A stretch of 64,000 nt of DNA from Paenibacillus agri (GCF_013359945.1 NZ_JABWCS010000218.1:186001-250000); one strand, 5' to 3'; shown: positions 50,068 to 59,170, counted from the stretch's first letter. Translations and numbers: made by a program. The notes: generated from the letters alone by a model not told the origin.

Positions 50068-50122
50068 CGAGGACTGACCGAGGACTGACCGAGGACTGAC
50101 CGAGGACTGACCGAGAACTGAC
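50068..50122 (+). repeat. 11-base tandem repeat CGAGGACTGAC, 5 units
   Basis: Four exact copies and a fifth with one change (CGAGAACTGAC). Confidence 0.96.
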
Positions 50123-50280
50123 CTGGGAACTGATGTAACGCGCACAATGTGGAGCTGACATACAAATTCAGTGAATCAGAAAACCCCAGTTTTCACTTGG
50201 TCTCTTGTGCGGCTACAGTTGCTATCCTCACCGTTTTCGTTCATGTAACGTTTCTTTTTCTAAAGTCTACTCAGCGTAAA

Positions 50281-50480
50281 AATAACGTCATTTTTGTACC
50301 TTAAATTGATGATTTTAGAGTGAAAAAGGGAATTAAGTGCATTATTGTACCTTATTTTCCTAAATAACAATAAAAAGGTGGTATACCTGAATAATTAACA
50401 TACAAAAATGCCCTTAATGGGTCCCGCCCCTTTGTTGCCGCCGAACTAAGGTACAAAATTGCTCTTATTTTACGTATTCC
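50281..50480. repeat. Dispersed intergenic element, copy 1
   Basis: AT-rich, gene-free sequence sharing three blocks in the same order with 59926-60110: ATTATTGTACCTTATTTTCC (from 50341), ATTAACATACAAAAATGCC (from 50394) and AAGGTACAAAATTGCTCTTA (from 50449). Spacing between blocks differs, so this is a diverged repeat and not a recent duplication. Confidence 0.75.
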
Positions 50481-50630
50481 CGAGGCTGGAAGCAACCCGA
50501 CGCTGAGCGAGAGAGACCCTCCCATGTTGTTCAAAGAGTCTTACTGGAGACTCCAACTCTCCTGCCTATTACCATTCTGCTCGTACCTCGCTCGCCTCAC
50601 CCTTTAGACCAATGCTGCTTTAATACCCCG

Positions 50631-51164
50631 TTATCCGAATAAGAGCAGGCAAATGGCAATGGCAGCCACGAAACCGACGACATCGGAGAAAAGGCCTACC
50701 TTGAGCGCGTAGCGGCCGTTGCGGACCCCGACGGCCCCGAAGTAGACGGTCAGCACGTACAGTGTGGTGTCCGTACTGCCCTGGATGGTGGAGGCAATCA
50801 TGCCGATCAGCGAATCCGGGCCGTGTACACGGATCAGGTCGGTGGTGTAAGCCAGCGACCCGGTTCCGGTCAGCGGCCGCAGGAGACCTAGCGGCAGCAC
50901 CTCCGACGGCACCCCCAGGCCCTGCATCAGGGGGGCCACGAAGCCCATCAGGTAATCGAGCGCTCCTGAAGCGCGGAATACACTGATGGCGACCATCATC
51001 CCGACCAGATGCGGGATGATGCCAATAGCGGTGCTGAAGCCGTCTTTGGCGCCTTCTACAAAAGATTCATAGACGGGGACTTTCCGCGAGAAGGCGTACA
51101 GCGGTATGAACGTGATCAGAACCGGAATCGCCCAGGCCGAGATAAGGCTGATAAAATGCAGCAC
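50631..51164 (-). CDS. spmB: Spore maturation protein B
   Basis: SpmB, with SpmA, is needed for full dehydration of the spore core in Bacillus. A 177-residue nucleoside-recognition (Gate-like) membrane protein with segments such as ISLISAWAIPVLITFIPLYAF and GIIPHLVGMMVAISVFRASGALD, and the motif STIQGSTDTTLYVLTVYFGAVG. It starts 8 bases after the spmA stop; the unit is dacB-spmA-spmB as in Bacillus. Confidence 0.96.
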   Translation of the reverse strand: MLHFISLISAWAIPVLITFIPLYAFSRKVPVYESFVEGAKDGFSTAIGIIPHLVGMMVAISVFRASGALDYLMGFVAPLMQGLGVPSEVLPLGLLRPLTGTGSLAYTTDLIRVHGPDSLIGMIASTIQGSTDTTLYVLTVYFGAVGVRNGRYALKVGLFSDVVGFVAAIAICLLLFG

Positions 51165-51171
51165 GACACGT

Positions 51172-51837
51172 TCACCCTTTCAATGAGGAATGAGGAAGCG
51201 TTCTACTCCCGCTAATGGACTTATTCGTCCCTTGTGCAGGCGGTTTGGGGGGCTTGCGCATCAGCGTGAGCCGCCTGAACATTCGGTCAGCCATGATGGC
51301 GGCCAGAGTGGCTACCGCCGTAGCGGCAAGCGTCGTGCCGACGATCCCTGCCGGATCGGTCGAGCCATAGTTAAGCCGTATCGCAATCAGTGTCGCCGGG
51401 ATCAGTGTGATGCTGGCCGTATTCAGGGCCAGCAAGGTACACATGGCCGGCGTGGCTGTGTCCTTATCAGGGTTGAGAGTTTGCAACTCCTGCATCGCCT
51501 TGATGCCCATCGGGGTCGCAGCATTACCAAGACCGAGCAGATTCGCGCTCATGTTGGAAAGAATATAGCCGATGGCCGGATGACCTTTGGGCACATCGGG
51601 AAACAAAAAGGCTACGACAGGGCCGAGCACCCTGGCGATTTTTTTCAATAATCCGGCGTCTTCTGCAATCCTCATAATGCCTAACCAGAACACCAGCACA
51701 CTGATTAATCCGAAGCTTACAGTAACCCCGTTCTTCGCCCCGTCAAATACCGCTGCCGTAAATTCATCCATGCGGCCATTAACCGCCGCAAACAAAAAGC
51801 CAATGACGATCATCCCCAGCCAGATTCCGTTAATCAT
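51172..51837 (-). CDS. spmA: Spore maturation protein A
   Basis: SpmA belongs to the same Gate-like family as SpmB and acts with it in spore core dehydration. 221 residues, about five membrane segments, with the conserved MSANLLGLGNAATPMGIKAM and TASITLIPATLIAIRL stretches. The C-terminal tail (about 25 residues) is variable and basic. 35 bases separate it from dacB upstream. Confidence 0.96.
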   Translation of the reverse strand: MINGIWLGMIVIGFLFAAVNGRMDEFTAAVFDGAKNGVTVSFGLISVLVFWLGIMRIAEDAGLLKKIARVLGPVVAFLFPDVPKGHPAIGYILSNMSANLLGLGNAATPMGIKAMQELQTLNPDKDTATPAMCTLLALNTASITLIPATLIAIRLNYGSTDPAGIVGTTLAATAVATLAAIMADRMFRRLTLMRKPPKPPAQGTNKSISGSRTLPHSSLKG

Positions 51838-51871
51838 GGATAAGCCCTCCCTCTCCCACTTTCAGCTTCCC

Positions 51872-53074
51872 CTATTGGTGATGGATCCGGCCAAACAACG
51901 CTCGCAGCGCACTGCCAAGGGCTTGGAACCAGGTATGTGCCGGATACTCCGCTGCCATAGCCGAGTTGAATTTCTTCGCATATGGTGTCTGTTCGGGAGG
52001 AAGCGTGCCCGGCTGATAAACCGGAATCCGGCCAATCTCTTGGCCGCCCAATTGGAGAACCAACACACCTCGCAGTCCAAAATCCGTACTTCGAGCCGTT
52101 TTTGGGGACGCTGTTGCTGTTGAAGGCTCGTTCAGTATCAGCTTAGTGACCAGTCTTGCCTCTTCCCCCGGGCTGAATGGATACGCAAAATCCTGCCCAG
52201 TTACATATTCGTGCCCCTTGATCTTTTCTCCGCGTTCTACGACAGTTTTAAGCGGATAACGAGTGAAGCCAAAATCAAGCAGCGCCGCATGATCATTCCA
52301 GTCATTCCCATCGTTCAGTGTCACTGCGACGAGCTGCTGCCCGCCTCGAGTAGCGGAGCTGACTAAGCAACGCAGCGCTTTTTTCGTATACCCGGTCTTT
52401 ACCCCATCCGCCCCTTCGTACAGACGCAGCATTTTATTTTTATTGAGCCACTTGTAGTCCCACTTCTCATAAGGATTATCTGCAGTCTTCACTTCTGTCT
52501 TAACGATCTGCTTGAAAACAGGATTATGCATCGCGTATGCTGTCAGCCTCGCCAGATCATTGGCACTGGAGTAATGCCCTTCGGCATCCAGTCCATGCGG
52601 ATTGGCAAAATGGGAGCGCGTAAGCCCCAGCTCCTCCGCCTTGGTGTTCATCAGGTACACAAAACCTTCCTCTGAACCTCCCACATGCTCAGCAATAGCG
52701 GTCGCCGCATCGTTGCCGGAGCGCAGCATCAAGCCGTATAGCATATTTTCCAGAGTCATCTCTTCCCCGTTCTTCAGGAACAATGAAGACCCTTCCTTGG
52801 CAAAAGCGTTCTTGCCTACCTTCACCTTATCGCTTAATTTCCCGTTCTCTATGGCCACGATGGCCGTCATGATCTTCGTCAGGCTGGCAATTAGCATCGG
52901 CTCGTCGCCGCGGCTGCTATACAGAATACGTCCGGACTCTACATCTATCAGTGCCGCTGCCCTGGCATGTGTGGAAATGGAGCTGTTCTCCGCCTGGAGT
53001 GACGGCAGGGGCGCCAGAAGCGCCACAAGGCATATTATTAAAGCAACTGAGCATATACGGTTTATTGTCTTCAT
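51872..53074 (-). CDS. dacB: D-alanyl-D-alanine carboxypeptidase (sporulation type)
   Basis: A penicillin-binding protein that trims stem peptides; in Bacillus DacB controls cortex cross-linking. A signal peptide (SVALIICLVALLAPLPSLQA) precedes the catalytic domain with SLTK (SxxK), SGND (SxN) and KTGYT (KTG). The C-terminal domain (TRYPLKTVVERGEKIKG) and a final amphipathic helix (WFQALGSALRALFGRI) suggest membrane attachment. 400 residues. First gene of the dacB-spmA-spmB unit, so it is probably mother-cell expressed. Confidence 0.94.
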   Translation of the reverse strand: MKTINRICSVALIICLVALLAPLPSLQAENSSISTHARAAALIDVESGRILYSSRGDEPMLIASLTKIMTAIVAIENGKLSDKVKVGKNAFAKEGSSLFLKNGEEMTLENMLYGLMLRSGNDAATAIAEHVGGSEEGFVYLMNTKAEELGLTRSHFANPHGLDAEGHYSSANDLARLTAYAMHNPVFKQIVKTEVKTADNPYEKWDYKWLNKNKMLRLYEGADGVKTGYTKKALRCLVSSATRGGQQLVAVTLNDGNDWNDHAALLDFGFTRYPLKTVVERGEKIKGHEYVTGQDFAYPFSPGEEARLVTKLILNEPSTATASPKTARSTDFGLRGVLVLQLGGQEIGRIPVYQPGTLPPEQTPYAKKFNSAMAAEYPAHTWFQALGSALRALFGRIHHQ

Positions 53075-53214
53075 GTTTATCCTCCGGCTTCTTAGCGCTT
53101 ATATAGTACAAGTGTATGCGGACAGGCGGGAAGGTATGTCCTTCAGCCCGGCTTATCCTTCTTTGAAAATCCTCATTGAAGCCCTCTCATCCTGCTTACA
53201 TCTATCCTGATTCC

Positions 53215-53247
53215 AAAAAAAGGGACACCGCCGATAAGGCGATCTCC
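53215..53247 (-). terminator. Intrinsic terminator after ytfJ
   Basis: Minus strand GGGAGATCGCC-TTATC-GGCGGTGTCCC followed by TTTTTTTGG. Confidence 0.9.
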
Positions 53248-53293
53248 CTGATTCAGCCAAGCTTGATGTGAAGTCTTACAGCAGATGTGATAT

Positions 53294-53767
53294 TTAATGG
53301 GTCGATGGCGTAGTGTCGCTCTTGGTTACGGTTTTTTCAGTTGTCGTCGTAGCGACAGAGGCGTTGTACTGGAACATGGACTGGATTTTGTCGATCAGCC
53401 CCGGGGTCGCATCGATGAGCTTCTCGAACAGATGGGTTTGATTATCCAGCGGAACAATATGCACGCCGCCCTTACCTACAACGAGAAAAGCAATCGGCCG
53501 GATGGATACCCCGCCACCGCTACCGCCTCCAAAAGGCAACAGCTTGACTCCCGCTTGAGATCCGGTCACACTGCCTGATGAGCCGTCGTCTTCGACACGG
53601 TAATCACTACCACCTGCGGCAAAGCCAAATGCTACCTTGCTGATAGGCAAAATTACACTACCGTCCGGTGTTTCTACTGCATCGCCTACAATCGTATTGA
53701 CATCAACCATACCTTTGATATTTTCCATAGCAGTCTGCATTAGACCTTGAATGGGATGATCACTCAT
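53294..53767 (-). CDS. ytfJ: GerW-family sporulation protein YtfJ
   Basis: YtfJ/GerW is a forespore protein linked to germination. The opening (HPIQGLMQTAMENIKGMVDVNTIVGD) and the core (DGSVILPISKVAFGFAAGGSDY, GGGSGGGVSIRPIAFLVVG, VHIVPL) are diagnostic. 157 residues. It follows ytfI by 91 bases on the same strand, the same pair as in Bacillus, though there the pair lies elsewhere on the chromosome. Confidence 0.95.
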   Translation of the reverse strand: MSDHPIQGLMQTAMENIKGMVDVNTIVGDAVETPDGSVILPISKVAFGFAAGGSDYRVEDDGSSGSVTGSQAGVKLLPFGGGSGGGVSIRPIAFLVVGKGGVHIVPLDNQTHLFEKLIDATPGLIDKIQSMFQYNASVATTTTEKTVTKSDTTPSTH

Positions 53768-53858
53768 ATTCTTGTCCTCCTTTGGCTTCTGGGAAAAGTC
53801 ATTATTCTACAGCGATATCATCCCCATCATCGCCCGTTTGTATGTAAGCCGGTATCGT

Positions 53859-54569
53859 TCAGGAAGAATGATGCCCTTTAGCTGCACGTGATTTGCTAAG
53901 CAATGCCTTCCACTGCCGCAGACCTCCCGTTTCCTTGGAAATTCGGCGCAGTAGTCCTACCCCGGCATACAGCATATAAGCGATAGACACTTTTCCTGTA
54001 CAGACCAATTCTGAAGAAAAGCTAAAGTTATCCTCGAAGACGGGTTTTACAAAAAGCCGCGGTCCTTGCTCCATCCTCATCCACTGCGACAGCCAGCCGG
54101 CTAAGCTCCATTTGAGGCCCCATAACGCGCCAGCAGCTGTAGCTGTCAATGCGGCATCCTCCAGCGAGAAATCCGTGGACCAGTCTAATTTTGTTATATG
54201 GACATGGGAGGCTGTTTTTTTGAACCATTTCTTAAAGTAGCGGGTCGCTTTCAGCATCTTTTTGATCGAGTCCAGCCAGTTGTCCACAGTCTCCTTATCG
54301 ATATCCCCTTCTTTGTCCTGCTCACTTCTGACCGGCGCCAGACCGCTACGCTCCATCTTTACCCGTACCCCCCGCTCAATCCCCGCATAGATCACCTTGG
54401 GAAGCTCATAATGATACTTTAAAAGTCCAAATAGAGTCGTCACGTCGAACTCCACTCTGTCGTCCTTGCCCACCCTGCACAGCCGGAAATGAAAATGGAG
54501 GGAGGAGGACAGGATCATTACAATCACAAGAAGCAACAAGACAATGGGAACTACGATCCATAATGTCAC
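53859..54569 (-). CDS. ytfI: DUF2953 membrane protein (YtfI-like)
   Basis: A 236-residue protein with an N-terminal membrane helix (LWIVVPIVLLLLVIVMIL) followed by a soluble domain (FRLCRVGKDDRVEFDVTTLFGLLKYHYELPK) and a C-terminal half rich in aromatic and Gly residues (TATAAGALWGLKWSLAGWLSQ). The GLLKYHYELP and final region match DUF2953, found next to YtfJ in spore formers; function unknown. GTG start behind GGAGG. Confidence 0.85.
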   Translation of the reverse strand: MTLWIVVPIVLLLLVIVMILSSSLHFHFRLCRVGKDDRVEFDVTTLFGLLKYHYELPKVIYAGIERGVRVKMERSGLAPVRSEQDKEGDIDKETVDNWLDSIKKMLKATRYFKKWFKKTASHVHITKLDWSTDFSLEDAALTATAAGALWGLKWSLAGWLSQWMRMEQGPRLFVKPVFEDNFSFSSELVCTGKVSIAYMLYAGVGLLRRISKETGGLRQWKALLSKSRAAKGHHSS

Positions 54570-54681
54570 AAATTAACCTCCAGGCATCCTTAATCATGGG
54601 AACTATTGGTTTAGTATGGGAAGGAAGGTTGGAAAAAATTCGGTGCAGCCCAAAAATATCATCTGTTCCAGCTAATCACAG

Positions 54682-54727
54682 CAAAAAGCACGGCTCATTC
54701 CAGCCCCGAAGGCTGAATAAACCGTGC
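54682..54727 (-). terminator. Intrinsic terminator after the cystathionine lyase gene
   Basis: Minus strand GCACGG / CCGTGC with an inner CAGCC / GGCTG stem, then TTTTTGC. It ends the CBS-lyase transcript. The remaining sequence from 54728 to 54870 shows nothing more. Confidence 0.88.
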
Positions 54728-54870
54728 GTCACGGGAAAGCAAAACGTCCAAATCGGAAGCTTACCCAGCCCCAGAACTTTATACGCCAACCCAACAGCCG
54801 CCGAAAACCCAAGCAAGCTTCTTCAACGTCACCCTTCCAGCATGTGAATTTTAAAGGTTCATTCTATTTG

Positions 54871-56028
54871 TCACACATGCTCAAGAGCCGCCTGCAGGTC
54901 AGCAATCAGATCATCCGTATCTTCAATGCCAACAGACAGGCGAATCAGGTTGTCGTAAATTCCGATTTGCTCCCTAGTCTCTTGGGGAATTGAAGCATGG
55001 GTCATGACAGCCGGGACTTCGATCAGGCTTTCGACACCGCCCAGGCTTTCCGCCAAGGTGAACAGTTGAGTCTGTTTAACGACTGTGGCTGCTTCCTTCG
55101 CTCCTCCTTTGACAAAAAAGGTCACCATCCCGCCGAAGCCGCGCATCTGTTCTTTAGCCGTCTCATGATACGGACTTGCCTTCAGTCCGGGATAAATCAC
55201 CTTCTCGACCTTCGGATGACGCTCCAGAAATTCAGCAATGGCAAGGGCATTGCGGCAATGGGCCTCCATCCGTACCGATAGAGTCTTAATGCCTCTAAGC
55301 AGCAGAAAAGCATCAAACGGCGGGAGCGGGGAACCGGTAGCATTTTGCAAAAAACCAATCCGCTGTGCCACATCATCATTCTCTTTCGCCACAACGATAC
55401 CTGCGATCACATCGGAATGCCCGTTCAAATATTTGGTTGCGGAATGTACAACAATGTCAAAGCCCAGCTTCAGCGGCTGCTGAAGGTAGGGGGAGGCAAA
55501 CGTATTGTCGCATACGCTGATCAGTTTATGCTTGGCGGCAATCGCTGCAATTTTGCGCAAATTCACTATTTTCAGCAAGGGGTTCGTTGGTGTTTCCACC
55601 CAGATTAATCTGGTGTTGCTGCGAATGTGAGCCTCCACGGTCTCCGGCTCTGATAAATCAATGTAGGAAATGTCCAGCTCTAGTGCATCCTTTTTCACCT
55701 TGTCCAGCAGGCGGAAGGTACCTCCATACAGGTCATCGGTCACAATCAGATGCGAACCGCGTGGAAGGGTATCGAGGATCGCTGCTTCAGCGGCAAGTCC
55801 CGAAGTGAAGGCGAAACCAATCTCCCCTTCCTCCAGTGCAGCCACACATTTTTCCAATGCGGTTCTTGTGGGATTGCCGCTTCTGGAGTAGTCATAGCCT
55901 TTATGTTGTCCGGGTGCTTCTTGAGCGAAAGTGGACGTCGCATAGATTGGGGTAATTACCGCTCCGGTCGTAGGATCAGGCGCCTGCCCCGCATGGATCG
56001 CTCTGGTGGAAAATCCGAAATCGCTCAT
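54871..56028 (-). CDS. Cystathionine gamma-lyase / gamma-synthase family enzyme
   Basis: A PLP enzyme of the Cys/Met metabolism family. GFSTRAIHAGQAPDP opens it; YSRSGNPTRTALE, the Tyr/Arg pocket, FTSGLAAEAAILDTL, VCDNTFASPYLQQPL and the PLP lysine in HSATKYLNGHSD are intact. Gamma-lyase, gamma-synthase and beta-lyase cannot be told apart by eye. Coupling to a cystathionine beta-synthase gene directly upstream favours gamma-lyase, completing methionine-to-cysteine conversion. ATG 56028 lies 11 bases after AGGAG. Confidence 0.9.
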   Translation of the reverse strand: MSDFGFSTRAIHAGQAPDPTTGAVITPIYATSTFAQEAPGQHKGYDYSRSGNPTRTALEKCVAALEEGEIGFAFTSGLAAEAAILDTLPRGSHLIVTDDLYGGTFRLLDKVKKDALELDISYIDLSEPETVEAHIRSNTRLIWVETPTNPLLKIVNLRKIAAIAAKHKLISVCDNTFASPYLQQPLKLGFDIVVHSATKYLNGHSDVIAGIVVAKENDDVAQRIGFLQNATGSPLPPFDAFLLLRGIKTLSVRMEAHCRNALAIAEFLERHPKVEKVIYPGLKASPYHETAKEQMRGFGGMVTFFVKGGAKEAATVVKQTQLFTLAESLGGVESLIEVPAVMTHASIPQETREQIGIYDNLIRLSVGIEDTDDLIADLQAALEHV

Positions 56029-56051
56029 CTTGGATACCTCTCCTTTTTCCC

Positions 56052-57422
56052 TCAAGATAATTTGCGGCGCATATAATGAATGTAATCACTTTTGGTGATG
56101 ACGCCATAAAACTCTCCTTCTTTTAAAACAATCACAAGCAGTCCTTTCTTCAGAAGAGAAATCACCTGAGCCAGGCTGTCTTTAACCGAGACGGAGGCAA
56201 CATCAGTAGACATATACTGCCGGACCTCATCTTTGAGAGCGTATTCTTGACGACTTTCGGTAGCGGTCAGTATATCCCATTCATCAATAATGCCCACGAC
56301 CTGCCCCTCCAGAAGCACCGGTATCTGCGAAATCTCATACAGACTCATTTTGGCATGCGCATTCAAAAGCGTATCCTCCGGCCCCACTGTAATCACTCTG
56401 CGTTCCGAATGTTGGCGGGTGACGAGATCTGCAATGCTCCCGTTCTGCTCCTTAGGTATCAGCCCCCGGTCAATCATCCAGAAATCATTGAACATCTTGG
56501 TAAGATACTTGTTTCCGCTGTCGCATACGAATGTAACGATATTCTTAGGTTCGCGCTGTTCCCTGGCATATTTTACAGCAGCGCTGATCAGTGTCCCTGT
56601 TGAGGAACCGCCCAGTATACCTTCATGACGCAGCAGAGTGCGGGCAGCCGTAAAACTTTCCTGATCAGAGACACTGTAGGCCTTGCTGATTAGCGATTGA
56701 TCGAACTGTGGGGGGATGAAATCCTCTCCGATGCCCTCCACGAGCCAACTTCCGGGAGAAGACAGCGGATTGCCCTCTACAACGTCGGCAAGGATAGATC
56801 CTGCCGGATCGGCAAGCACAATTTCTAGTTCCGGCTTCACCTTGCGAAAATAGTTAGTCAGCCCCTTCAGCGTACCCGCCGAGCCGACACCGACAACGAT
56901 GGCATCCACCTCCTGCCCCGTCTGTTGCCAAATCTCCGGCCCGGTTGTGAGTTCATGGGCTAGCGGATTGGCCGGATTATTGAACTGATTCACAAAATAA
57001 CTCCCCGGCGTTTCCTGTGCGATCCGCTGCGCATAATCCTGATAGTACTCAGGATGTCCCTTCTCCACATCAGACCGGGTGAGAATGATCTCTGCTCCAA
57101 GTGCCCGCAGATGGTTTACTTTCTCTGTACTCATCTTGTCGGGGATGACCAGAATCAATTGATAACCCTTCGTTATCGCTGCGAGCGCCAGACCCAGCCC
57201 TGTATTGCCGGCCGTAGCTTCCACCAGAGTATCTCCGGGCTTAATCAGCCCCTGCTGCTCCGCATGATTGATCATTGCCAGGCCGATCCGGTCCTTAATC
57301 GATCCCCCTGGGTTTTGATTTTCCAGCTTGAGGAACAATCTTGAGGGCCCCACATCAAAACAGTGCACTTCAATCAACGGGGTATTGCCGATCAGGTCAA
57401 TGGCAGTCGGTATATTCTGCAT
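56052..57422 (-). CDS. Cystathionine beta-synthase with C-terminal CBS-domain pair
   Basis: The enzyme joins homocysteine and serine (or O-acetylserine) to give cystathionine. The PLP domain has LIGNTPLIEV, the lysine in ENQNPGGSIKDRIG, EATAGNTGLGLAL and the glycine-rich GVGSAGTLKGL; a linker then leads to two CBS domains (VITVGPEDTLLNAHAKMSLYEISQIPVLL and MSTDVASVSVKDSLAQVISLLKKG). This animal/yeast-like architecture implies ligand control, perhaps by SAM. I choose ATG 57422; the open frame continues to 57662 but has no family character. 456 residues. Confidence 0.92.
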   Translation of the reverse strand: MQNIPTAIDLIGNTPLIEVHCFDVGPSRLFLKLENQNPGGSIKDRIGLAMINHAEQQGLIKPGDTLVEATAGNTGLGLALAAITKGYQLILVIPDKMSTEKVNHLRALGAEIILTRSDVEKGHPEYYQDYAQRIAQETPGSYFVNQFNNPANPLAHELTTGPEIWQQTGQEVDAIVVGVGSAGTLKGLTNYFRKVKPELEIVLADPAGSILADVVEGNPLSSPGSWLVEGIGEDFIPPQFDQSLISKAYSVSDQESFTAARTLLRHEGILGGSSTGTLISAAVKYAREQREPKNIVTFVCDSGNKYLTKMFNDFWMIDRGLIPKEQNGSIADLVTRQHSERRVITVGPEDTLLNAHAKMSLYEISQIPVLLEGQVVGIIDEWDILTATESRQEYALKDEVRQYMSTDVASVSVKDSLAQVISLLKKGLLVIVLKEGEFYGVITKSDYIHYMRRKLS

Positions 57423-57605
57423 CCTCATCCATCCTTCACGGTTAATAATCATATAGAAATAGTATGCTTTCAGGTGATAAAGGTGCCTCAGGCGATACCT
57501 CGCATAATCGAAACAATTTAAAAGGACGATTGGTTCAAATTCAATACTACGCATATTGCGCGGCATGATGGACTGGTCAGAGCCTGACAACTGCTGCTTC
57601 CGCGC

Positions 57606-57636
57606 AAAAAAAACCGCCGCCCTAGTGGGCAACGGT
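57606..57636 (-). terminator. Intrinsic terminator after scpB
   Basis: Minus strand ACCGTTGCCC-ACTA-GGGCGGCGGT (with G-U pairs), followed by eight T. The 180 bases up to the CBS-lyase unit probably hold its promoter. Confidence 0.92.
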
Positions 57637-57682
57637 ATATTTGCAATCATGGTCGGCAACACAGAAACTGTGCAGCTGCCTA

Positions 57683-58276
57683 TTACATTTCCTCGAAGGT
57701 CATTTGAGTGTCCAGCTTACTGAACAACAGTTGTGTCTCCTCTTCCAGAGTATCCGGACTCTCGAAGCTGGATGGTTCCGGCAATTCCTTCAGACTGGCC
57801 AGCCCAAAGCTGTCCAAGAAGGACTTTGTCGTGCCATACAGAATGGGCCGGCCCACGGCCTCAGCCCGTCCGACCTCATGAATGAGATCCTTGTTATTCA
57901 ATGTATGAATCGCCCGTTCCGACTTCACGCCGCGGATCTCTTCAATCTCCACACGAGTGATTGGCTGACGATATGCCACAATCGCCAGCGTCTCCAGCGC
58001 TGCCTGGGACAAGGATGCACGGGACGGCGAGTAAGCCAGCCGCTCGAAGTATGGCGCATGAGCAGGCAGTGTGGCCAGACGGTAATTCCCGGCGATCTGC
58101 ACGACCTGAAGGCCGCGTTCCTGTGTGCTGTAATCGTCCTTCAGCTCATCTAGCGCTCGTACGGTCAGATCCGGACGCTGCTCCGTAATCTCGGCAATTT
58201 GTCGCACAGACAAACCTTCATCCCCGGACAGAAAGAGCAAGCCCTCAATAACTGATTTCAGTTCCTTGTAGTTCAT
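57683..58276 (-). CDS. scpB: Segregation and condensation protein B
   Basis: ScpB is a winged-helix subunit of the SMC-ScpAB condensin. It opens MNYKELKSVIEGLLFLSGDEGLSVRQIAEI and has GNYRLATLPAHAPYFERL, LSQAALETLAIVAYRQPITRVEIEEIRGVKSE, the family hallmark. 197 residues. The gene overlaps the end of scpA by about 30 bases, a usual coupling. Confidence 0.96.
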   Translation of the reverse strand: MNYKELKSVIEGLLFLSGDEGLSVRQIAEITEQRPDLTVRALDELKDDYSTQERGLQVVQIAGNYRLATLPAHAPYFERLAYSPSRASLSQAALETLAIVAYRQPITRVEIEEIRGVKSERAIHTLNNKDLIHEVGRAEAVGRPILYGTTKSFLDSFGLASLKELPEPSSFESPDTLEEETQLLFSKLDTQMTFEEM

Positions 58277-59036
58277 CTAATTGTTCCCCTCCTCTCCACT
58301 CCATCACGATGTCTTCGAACAATTTTTCTTGGTAGCAATAGATTGCCTTCATCTTCATTAACTCCAGAATCGCCAGAAATGTCACCACGATCTCATGCCG
58401 TGCCATCTCGTCGTCCAGCAGAGCCGAGAAGCGCAGCTTATGGCCCCGGCCACCCCGCCGCAGCGCATCAGACACATCCCGTATCCGATCCTTCACTGAA
58501 ATCTCATCCCTTGTGATCCGTTGATAGGAAGATCGTCTGGCAGCTTTACTGAGCGCCTTGCGGAACGCCGCGATCAGGTCAGCGGTATGTAATCCCTTAA
58601 GCGGATGATCCTGCTGGGTCGGAACGAAAGGCCCCAGATCTTCCGGCTCCTTGGTGAAAATCAGACTCCGCTCGCTTTCCATATCCATCAATTGGACCGC
58701 AATGCTCTTGAACTTGCGGTATTCCACCAGCCGCTGTACGAGTTCGGCACGTGGATCAAGATCATCGTCCTCGTAGTACTCAAAGTCATCGATCTCGATG
58801 ACTGGAGGCTTCGGCAGCAGCAGCTTGCTTTTAATAGACAACAAGGTCGCTGCCATAACGAGAAATTCGCTGGTAATGTCCAGTTCAAGCTCCTGCATGG
58901 TCTGCAGGTATTCCATGTACTGTTCGGTGATCTCGCTGACCGGAATGTCCTGGATGTCGATTTCCGCCTTATCAATCAAATGCAAGAGCAGATCCAGCGG
59001 ACCTTCAAACGTTTCCAGCTTGTACAATACAGTCAC
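58245..59036 (-). CDS. scpA: Segregation and condensation protein A
   Basis: ScpA bridges the heads of the SMC condensin. The N-terminus VLYKLETFEGPLDLLLHLIDKAEIDIQDIPVSEITEQYMEYL and the C-terminal EIVVTFLAILELMKMKAIYCYQEKLFEDI are typical. I start it at GTG 59036, 7 bases behind GGGAGG, giving 263 residues; the frame is open to 59054. Confidence 0.96.
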   Translation of the reverse strand: MTVLYKLETFEGPLDLLLHLIDKAEIDIQDIPVSEITEQYMEYLQTMQELELDITSEFLVMAATLLSIKSKLLLPKPPVIEIDDFEYYEDDDLDPRAELVQRLVEYRKFKSIAVQLMDMESERSLIFTKEPEDLGPFVPTQQDHPLKGLHTADLIAAFRKALSKAARRSSYQRITRDEISVKDRIRDVSDALRRGGRGHKLRFSALLDDEMARHEIVVTFLAILELMKMKAIYCYQEKLFEDIVMEWRGGEQLDELQGTEISY

Positions 59037-59052
59037 GAGGCTTCCTCCCGCC

Positions 59053-59090
59053 AAAAAAAAGTAAAGTGCAGCGCCGCAAGGACGCTACAC
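59053..59090 (-). terminator. Intrinsic terminator after the rib genes
   Basis: Minus strand TGTAGCG-TCCTTGCGG-CGCTGCA followed by CTTTACTTTTTTTT. It lies directly before scpA and ends the ribH transcript. Confidence 0.85.
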
Positions 59091-59170
59091 AAGTAGAAAG
59101 TTTCATATCATTCATGCTTTCTTCTTATACATATAAATAAGCACGATTTTAGTAGATTCGTCAATAGGTG

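Larger units (their letters stand above)
49858..50630. other. Gene-free region with tandem and dispersed repeats
   Basis: No gene is supported. The region has two tandem arrays (listed separately) and a copy of a dispersed AT-rich element at 50281-50480 that recurs at 59926-60110. Confidence 0.75.
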
